From: Chloroflexota bacterium
GTDB taxonomy: Bacteria > Chloroflexota > Dehalococcoidia > SM23-28-2 > RBG-16-64-32
Direction of reading: 5' to 3'
DNA length: 7,164 nt
NCBI GenBank assembly: GCA_005880075.1
Contig: VBJT01000176.1
Coordinates: 1-7,164 of the forward strand
Below are positions 4,520-7,164 of the stretch, one piece after another; position 1 is the first letter of the stretch; each line of letters opens with the position of its first letter. The notes beneath the pieces were generated by a model that saw nothing but the letters and a program-made list of their open reading frames with translations, did not search any database and was not told where the DNA came from. The position numbers were made by a program, and so were the translations under genes.

Positions 4520-6913
4520 GTGACGACGCCGGAAAAGTCCCTCATCACCCTCGAATACGACAAGGTCATCGCGCGGCTGGCGGCGCAGTGCCAGACGGCG
4601 CGCGGGCGGGCGCTGGCGCTCACGCTCAAGCCGTCGACCGAGTACGGCGAGGTGCTTCACCGTCAGCGGCTGACGGCGCAGGGGCGGAGACTGCGCGAGA
4701 TGAAGCCGAACGTCGGGCTTGGCGCGGTGCGCGATATCGGGACGCTGGTGCACCAGGCGGGGCTCGGTCACTCGCTTGAGCCGGCGGAGCTGCTGGACGT
4801 GCAGGCGACGGTCGCGCACGCGCACACTGTCCGCGAGACGATCGACCGCCTGCGCGTCTACCTGCCGTTTCTCGCCGAGATCTCGGACCGCATCGGGGAC
4901 TTCCGCGAGGTCAAGACGGAGATCGGGCGTTGCATCAACCAGCGCGCAGAGGTGGTGGACGCTGCGTCGCCCGTGCTGGCCCAGTTGCGGCGGGAATCGC
5001 GCATCGCGCACGACCGGCTCACGGCGCGGCTCAACCAGCTCTTGAGCTCCTCGCGCACGGCGATACAGGAGCCGATCGTCACCCTGCGGGACGGCCGCTA
5101 CGTGATCCCGGTGAAGGCCGAGCAGCGCGCGCAGCTTCGAGGCATCGTCCACGATGTCTCGTCTTCCGGAGCGACGGTGTTTCTCGAGCCGCTCGAGACG
5201 GTCGAGATGGGCAACCGCTGGCGGGAGATGCTGGCGGAGGAGCAGCGAGAGATCGCTCGCATCCTGCGTGAGCTGTCGCGCCGGGTAGGTGCCCGCGACG
5301 CGGACGTTACGGAGATGATCGATGCGCTGGCCGAGATCGACCTGTCGCTGGCGAAAGCGCGTCTCGGCGAGGACATGAGCGCGAAGGATCTACCGCACGA
5401 CGGCCACGAGCAGCCATGGCTCCACAAGGAGTCGGACGGGCTGTTCCTCGAGAACGCGCGGCACCCTCTGCTCACGGGGGACGTCGTTCCGGTAACAGTG
5501 TGGCTGGGCGCTGAACGCGAAAATCGGAAATCGGAAAGGCCGAACACGGGCGGGAAAACGGTCGCGCTGAAGACGGTGGGGCTGCTGTCGCTGATGGCGC
5601 AGGCAGGGCTGCCGGTGCCGGCGGGCGCGAACTCGCGACTGCCGATATTTGATGCCATGTACGCAGACATCGGCGACGAGCAGTCGATTGAGCAGTCGCT
5701 CTCGACGTTCAGCTCGCATATCGGGAACATCATCTCGATCCTCGAGAGCGCGTCGAGCGATTCGCTGGTGCTGTTAGACGAGCTGGGCGCCGGCACTGAC
5801 CCGGTCGAAGGGGCAGCGCTGGCGAAGGCGATCCTCTCGCATTTGCTCGAGGTCGGTGCGCTGACCGTCGCAACGACGCACCACGGTGAGCTAAAGGCAT
5901 TCGCGCACACAACACCCGGCATCGTCAACGCCTCGGTGGAGTTTGATGTCGAAACGCTTTCGCCCACTTACCGCCTGCACATCGGCCTGCCGGGGCAGTC
6001 GAATGCACTGGCCATCGCGCAGCGGCTGGGGATGCCCGAAGGAATCCTCGAGGACGCGCGCAGCGGTATCGACCCCGACCGCCTCGCCGTCGAGGCGCTG
6101 ATCTCCGACTTGCACAGGGAGCGGGAAGCGGCGCAGAGCGCGAGTGCGGAGCAGAGATCGGCGGCGCGGGAGGCGGAGCGCGCGCGGGCAAGGGTCACGA
6201 AGGAACTTCAGTCGTTGGAAGCGAACCGCACGCGGCTCATTGACAAAACGCAGCGCGAGATGGAGGCAGAACTAACGCAGATGCGCTCGCGGCTGCGAGA
6301 CGCGACGCGCGAGCTACAGAAGGCGGGGCGGCTAAACGTCGTCGAGCGCGCGCAGGCCGTCGAGGCGGCGAAAGAGGACGTGGCGGAAGCGGAGACGTCA
6401 GTCAAGGAAGTCGCGAAGCGCAAGCAGCGCCGGCGGCGGGTGCCACTCCCGCAGATCGCGGCCGGCGATCAGATCTTCTTGGTCGACGTGCCGACACCGG
6501 GCGAGGCGATCTCCCCGCTGGACGAACAGGGCGACCTCGATGTCAAGTTGGGTTCGCTGCGGGCGCGGATTAACGTGCGTCAGATCGAGAGAGTCGAAAA
6601 AGGGGAAATGGGAAATGGGGATGGGCGCGCCGCGGTCCCGCCTGCTTCGCGGCTGCCGATGCCGACGATCCCGCCCGAGCTCGATTTACGTGGCCTGACG
6701 GTGGACGAAGCGCTTCTGCTCATCGACCAGCGGCTGGACGACGCGGCGCGGGCGGGCGTGCGCGAGCTGCGGATCATCCACGGTAAGGGGACGGGGACAT
6801 TGCGCCGCGCTGTGCGGAATATGCTGTCGAAGCACGCATTGGTACTGGGGCACGCGGGCGCCCCACCGCGCGGCGGAGGAGACGGAGTGACGGTGGTCGA
6901 GCTCGCGGGCTGA
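4520..6913 (+). CDS. mutS2: Endonuclease MutS2 with C-terminal Smr domain, altered Walker A
   Basis: This 797-residue protein has the full MutS2 order: N-terminal KSLITLEYDKVIARLAAQC, core/lever helices with the PIVTLRDGRYVIPVKAEQR segment, the ATPase, a charged coiled coil (about 515-640), a small beta region (about 645-695) and the Smr nuclease domain (DLRG 722-725, HGKGTG 754-759). In the ATPase, NTGGKT (342-347), the STFSSH signature (395-400), Walker B LVLLDEL (D420-E421) and TTHHGE (452-457) are present. Known roles are suppression of recombination between diverged DNAs and, in some bacteria, splitting of collided ribosomes. Oddity: residues 331-340 read AERENRKSER where the family has a hydrophobic strand ending in TG, so the loop reads RPNTGGKT instead of GPNTGGKT. 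A low-complexity GAAAATCGG-type stretch encodes this. A similar stretch (6596-6625) lies before the Smr domain. The GTG start fits the family N-terminus. The stop overlaps the next gene. Confidence 0.96.
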   Translation: MTTPEKSLITLEYDKVIARLAAQCQTARGRALALTLKPSTEYGEVLHRQRLTAQGRRLREMKPNVGLGAVRDIGTLVHQAGLGHSLEPAELLDVQATVAHAHTVRETIDRLRVYLPFLAEISDRIGDFREVKTEIGRCINQRAEVVDAASPVLAQLRRESRIAHDRLTARLNQLLSSSRTAIQEPIVTLRDGRYVIPVKAEQRAQLRGIVHDVSSSGATVFLEPLETVEMGNRWREMLAEEQREIARILRELSRRVGARDADVTEMIDALAEIDLSLAKARLGEDMSAKDLPHDGHEQPWLHKESDGLFLENARHPLLTGDVVPVTVWLGAERENRKSERPNTGGKTVALKTVGLLSLMAQAGLPVPAGANSRLPIFDAMYADIGDEQSIEQSLSTFSSHIGNIISILESASSDSLVLLDELGAGTDPVEGAALAKAILSHLLEVGALTVATTHHGELKAFAHTTPGIVNASVEFDVETLSPTYRLHIGLPGQSNALAIAQRLGMPEGILEDARSGIDPDRLAVEALISDLHREREAAQSASAEQRSAAREAERARARVTKELQSLEANRTRLIDKTQREMEAELTQMRSRLRDATRELQKAGRLNVVERAQAVEAAKEDVAEAETSVKEVAKRKQRRRRVPLPQIAAGDQIFLVDVPTPGEAISPLDEQGDLDVKLGSLRARINVRQIERVEKGEMGNGDGRAAVPPASRLPMPTIPPELDLRGLTVDEALLLIDQRLDDAARAGVRELRIIHGKGTGTLRRAVRNMLSKHALVLGHAGAPPRGGGDGVTVVELAG
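5519..5538 (+). repeat. Purine-rich AAATCGG repeat inside the mutS2 Walker A region
   Basis: Two direct AAATCGG units (5521-5527 and 5528-5534 in register), with A-rich flanks, encode ENRKSE just before the P-loop. The base composition is unlike the surrounding GC-rich codons, and the stretch coincides with the loss of the hydrophobic strand and first glycine of Walker A. Confidence 0.75.
6596..6625 (+). repeat. Purine-rich GGAAATG repeat in the mutS2 linker
   Basis: Units of GGGGAAAT and GGGAAATG follow each other and end in GGGGATGGG. They encode EKGEMGNGDG in the linker before the Smr domain. The style resembles the stretch at 5519-5538, but here it falls where sequence is tolerant. Confidence 0.7.
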
Positions 6914-7164
6914 TGGCGGCTGGCAAGCGCAGCCGCAATTCCATTCGGCGGCCGAACCGTCGCGCCGCCTCGATGTGGGCGCACTCCCGCAAGTTCCGCG
7001 AGATCGACCTCCACGGGATGATGGTCGAAGACGCCATCGCGCGCGTCTCAGTCGCGATCAACGAAGCTGTTAAGCGGCGCGAAGTCCGCATTCGCATCAA
7101 TCACGGAAAAGGCACCGGCACCCTCCGTCACGAGGTGCGCGCGATGCTCCGAGCGCATCCGTCC
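6912..7164 (+). CDS. Stand-alone Smr-domain protein (3' end outside window)
   Basis: An ATG at 6912 overlaps the mutS2 stop (TGATG) and opens a frame that runs off the window after 84 codons. After a basic, probably disordered N-terminus (KRSRNSIRRPNRR), it shows a complete Smr core: FREIDLHGMMVEDAIARV with the DLHG motif, then VRIRINHGKGTGTLRHEVRAML with the HGKGTGTLR motif. Smr domains are small nucleases acting on nucleic acids; the DxH and GKG motifs are the conserved parts, and both are visible. It parallels the Smr domain that ends MutS2 (DLRG and HGKGTGTLRRAVRNML). Overlap means translation is likely coupled to mutS2. The end of the protein is not visible, so a further domain cannot be excluded. 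Confidence 0.9.

Noticed and set aside
4481..5152. 223-residue minus-strand open frame over the start of mutS2
   Set aside because: Arginine/leucine-rich low-complexity antisense frame that runs through the inverted repeat; no family features.
5098..5967. 289-residue open frame on the minus strand within mutS2
   Set aside because: Serine/arginine-rich antisense shadow of a GC-rich gene, with no recognisable domain.
1..7164. CRISPR array, tRNA/rRNA genes, or phage/insertion-sequence genes
   Set aside because: No regularly spaced repeats, no tRNA-like cloverleaf and no transposase or integrase features were seen. The repeats present are short and few.

Overview
The window is a GC-rich bacterial chromosome segment. 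Its genes are tightly packed, GTG and TTG starts occur, and short dispersed repeats sit between genes. Protein style (a MutS2/Smr pair, DinB-like and VOC paralogues) and the repeats suggest a Chloroflexota (Dehalococcoidia-like) genome, but this is a weak inference made without any database search.

Layout. (1) Bases 1-96 (+) are the last 31 codons of a gene whose C-terminus looks like SelA, the enzyme that makes selenocysteyl-tRNA. (2) Bases 158-2626 (-) form a five-member gene run, read from right to left: an AhpD-like gene (2626-2057), a broken DinB-like gene (2019-1582), an intact DinB-like gene (1561-1088), and two tandem VOC (glyoxalase-fold) genes (990-613 and 523-158). (3) From the same intergenic region, a HxlR-type regulator (2713-3141, +) is read divergently and is translationally coupled to a diverged 3-methyladenine-DNA-glycosylase-I-like gene (3141-3656). 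(4) A canonical tag gene follows (3789-4376). (5) A 95-base inverted-repeat element lies next (4390-4484). (6) mutS2 (4520-6913) overlaps the start of a separate Smr-domain gene (6912 to beyond the window).

Main discovery. The AhpD-like gene has an in-frame TGA exactly where the second cysteine of the family's CxxC active site should be, giving C85-A-Y-U88-TKA-H92. About 26 bases downstream is a hairpin with a GGUCU loop, like the apical loop recalled for the E. coli fdhF SECIS. Reading TGA as selenocysteine joins two fragments into one 189-residue CMD/AhpD protein. The SelA-like tail at the window's edge fits this. The gene would otherwise be annotated as two small hypothetical proteins or a pseudogene.

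How the genes may work together. The minus-strand run combines a probable peroxide/thiol reductase with DinB-like and VOC proteins, families that include thiol-S-transferases and electrophile-detoxifying enzymes. A HxlR regulator with an N-terminal cysteine faces it across a promoter carrying three 9-bp repeats. This looks like a redox- or electrophile-responsive module, by inference. Other notable points are a MutS2 whose Walker A loop has lost its first glycine and the preceding hydrophobic strand, a DinB copy with two frameshifts of opposite sign, and four neighbouring pairs of paralogues (VOC, DinB, Tag, Smr).
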